Shown here piece after piece: positions 12,840-14,102 of a stretch of 14,102 nt of DNA (positions are counted from its first letter, which is position 1; every line of letters starts with the position of its first letter). The stretch is from Verrucomicrobiota bacterium (lineage in GTDB: Bacteria > Verrucomicrobiota > Verrucomicrobiia > Opitutales > Oceanipulchritudinaceae), in the NCBI GenBank assembly GCA_009908535.1, contig JAAAOD010000226.1, forward strand, positions 1-14,102, given 5' to 3'. Position numbers and translations under genes: made by a program. Below the pieces are notes generated by a model. That model was not told the DNA's origin. It saw only the letters and a program-made list of their open reading frames with translations, and did no database searches.

Positions 12840-12992
12840 GCCCCTTAGCAAGAAGGCTTCGACGCCCCTGTCAACGCCAGAACCCAACACGTGTAGGCAT
12901 TCGGGCGCCCGGGGCGGGAGCGCGTCTCCTCGGTTGACATGGCGGCGGCTTGCGCTGAACAACAGCGAAGTCTCCGGGTAAACTCCATCCGC
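12840..12992. other. Divergent intergenic region between gnd and the ABC-F gene
   Basis: 153 bases separate the two divergent starts. It carries TTGACA hexamers on both strands (plus 12934-12939, minus 12874-12869). On the minus strand there is also a 31-codon ORF (12940-12845, beginning MSTEETRSR) whose stop TAA overlaps the gnd ribosome-binding site (TAAGGGG). No other gene is seen here. Confidence 0.6.
12934..12962 (+). promoter_or_regulatory. Candidate promoter for the ABC-F gene
   Basis: A perfect TTGACA (12934-12939) lies 59 bases before the ATG. At 17 bases' spacing the -10 position reads GAACAA (12957-12962), a poor match. The location fits a leader of roughly 25 bases, but the -10 is unconvincing. 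Confidence 0.3.
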
Positions 12993-14102
12993 ATGCTTCT
13001 GACCTTGAAAAAGCTGGACCTGGCCTACGGGCCGAAAGTCCTTTTCCACGACGCCTCGCTGGCGCTGCCGCCGCAAGCGCGGGCGGGGCTTGTCGGCCCG
13101 AACGGGAGCGGAAAGACGACCCTTTTCCGCATTTTACTTGGGGAGGGAGAGGCGGACCAGGTGGAGAGGGAACGGCGGTCGGGGGTACGCGTGGGCTACC
13201 TGCCGCAGGACGGTATTGTCCTGCCCGAACGGCCGCTTCTGGAGGAAGTGGAAGCGGCGGCGGGGGACATCCGGCAGGCGACGGCCCAACTGGCGCGGGC
13301 GGAAGCGGACCTGAAGGAACTGCGGGTGGAGGAGGAGGACTACGCGGAATGCCTGGAGCGGCTTTCGCACTACAGCCAGCGGCTGGAGGAACTGGAGGCC
13401 CACAAATTGCGCCCGCGCGCGGAGGCGATCCTTTTCGGTCTGGGGTTCGGGAAGGACGACCTCCGGCAGCCCTGCCATATTTTCTCCGGGGGCTGGCAGA
13501 TGCGCATCGCCCTCGCCCGCCTGCTGCTCGACGAGCCGGACCTGCTCTTGCTGGACGAGCCGACCAACCACCTCGACCTGCCCTCGTTGCGCTGGCTCGA
13601 GGGTTTTCTGCAGGGGTATCCGGGTGCCCTGCTGGTCATCTCGCATGACCAAGCCTTTCTCGACAAGCTGACCACGACGATCCACTCGCTTGAGAACGGC
13701 GACATCATCACCTACACCGGCAACTACAGCGCTTTCCTTGAACAGCAGGCCGCGCGCCGGGAGCAGCGGCTGCGGGCGAAGCAGAACCAGGACAAGGCCA
13801 TCGCCCGCACGGAACGCTTTATCGAACGGTTCCGCTACAAGGCCTCGAAGGCCGCGCAGGTGCAGAGCCGGATCAAGCAACTCGACAAGACGGAACGCAT
13901 CGAGCTGGAAGAGGCGGCGGCGACGGTCCACTTCGAATTTCCCCTTTCGCGCAAAGGAGGCCACCGCGTCGTCAAGCTGGAGGAGATCGCCAAGGCCTAC
14001 GGGGAGACCGAGGTCTTCCGGGGCTTTTCCCTTGAGCTGCAGCGGGGGGACCGCGTCGGGGTGGTGGGCCGCAACGGCGCCGGGAAATCCACCCTTGCGC
14101 GT
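12993..14102 (+). CDS. ABC-F family ATPase (YheS/Uup-like), C-terminus cut by window
   Basis: The first 370 residues of a tandem ABC protein without membrane segments, i.e. an ABC-F protein that acts on the ribosome (translation factor, or resistance in some subfamilies). NBD1: Walker A GPNGSGKT (35-42), signature FSGGWQ (164-169), Walker B LLLLDE (184-189) followed by PTNHLD, and H-loop SHD (217-219). The inter-domain linker that reaches toward the P/E-site tRNA (about 245-315) includes RTERFIERFRYKASKAAQVQSR-type helices, basic at its tip. NBD2 begins at about 325 and its Walker A GRNGAGKS (359-366) is the last thing seen. The FSGGWQMR signature and linker look most like the YheS/ABCF2 branch, a housekeeping type. 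Start ATG 12993-12995 has no strong ribosome-binding site. Divergent from gnd and the only plus-strand gene here. Confidence 0.93.
   Translation, partial: MLLTLKKLDLAYGPKVLFHDASLALPPQARAGLVGPNGSGKTTLFRILLGEGEADQVERERRSGVRVGYLPQDGIVLPERPLLEEVEAAAGDIRQATAQLARAEADLKELRVEEEDYAECLERLSHYSQRLEELEAHKLRPRAEAILFGLGFGKDDLRQPCHIFSGGWQMRIALARLLLDEPDLLLLDEPTNHLDLPSLRWLEGFLQGYPGALLVISHDQAFLDKLTTTIHSLENGDIITYTGNYSAFLEQQAARREQRLRAKQNQDKAIARTERFIERFRYKASKAAQVQSRIKQLDKTERIELEEAAATVHFEFPLSRKGGHRVVKLEEIAKAYGETEVFRGFSLELQRGDRVGVVGRNGAGKSTLAR

Noticed and set aside
12840..13076. In-frame upstream extension of gnd to 13076
   Set aside because: It would overlap the divergent ABC-F gene, adds residues unlike any Gnd, and the internal ATG at 12839 has a good ribosome-binding site and matches the family start.
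13134..13964. Minus-strand 276-codon open frame opposite the ABC-F gene
   Set aside because: Antisense to clear Walker A, signature and Walker B motifs; no independent support.

Overview
This window is about 14.1 kb of GC-rich bacterial chromosome, densely packed with housekeeping and envelope genes. Almost everything lies on the minus strand; only the last gene, cut by the window edge, is on the plus strand. Gene content and the style of the proteins (an acidic, Pro/Gln/Glu-rich TonB-like protein next to Maf and RluA, a lipoprotein with a lipobox, a Bax-type glucosaminidase) suggest a Gram-negative (diderm) bacterium. My best guess is Verrucomicrobiota (Opitutae-like), but this is an impression from protein similarity and was not tested. 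I see no insertion sequences, CRISPR arrays, tRNAs, rRNAs or prophage genes, and no stretch over 300 bases without a gene.

Layout, right to left in the direction of minus-strand transcription. (a) 12840-12992 is a divergent intergenic region between an ABC-F ATPase (plus strand, 3' end missing) and gnd, 6-phosphogluconate dehydrogenase (minus strand). (b) 11275-8105 is a tightly coupled four-gene unit: a small three-helix membrane protein, a small secreted protein, a membrane-anchored Bax-type glucosaminidase, and an OppA-like peptide-binding lipoprotein. It looks like a cell-envelope or muropeptide-handling operon. (c) 7911-4497 holds clpB (disaggregase) behind an AT-rich promoter region, a minimal MscS-type channel, and rpsU (ribosomal protein bS21) with a strong rho-independent terminator. 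(d) 4424-1 is a five-gene run: a xylose-isomerase-like TIM-barrel protein, Maf nucleotide pyrophosphatase, a TonB-like envelope protein, an RluA-type pseudouridine synthase, and a DAHP synthase (AroA I-beta type, 3' end missing). The first four overlap or are separated by 1-2 bases, so they are almost certainly co-transcribed.

No clearly new multi-gene defence or metabolic system is visible. The most interesting points are: the envelope operon with two unrecognised small proteins beside a glucosaminidase and an orphan peptide-binding lipoprotein; a possible leaderless promoter embedded in the rpsU terminator; a cage-less mini MscS; an insertion in Gnd; a possible 31-codon leader ORF before gnd; and a DAHP synthase whose normally conserved motifs are altered while its metal ligands are kept.
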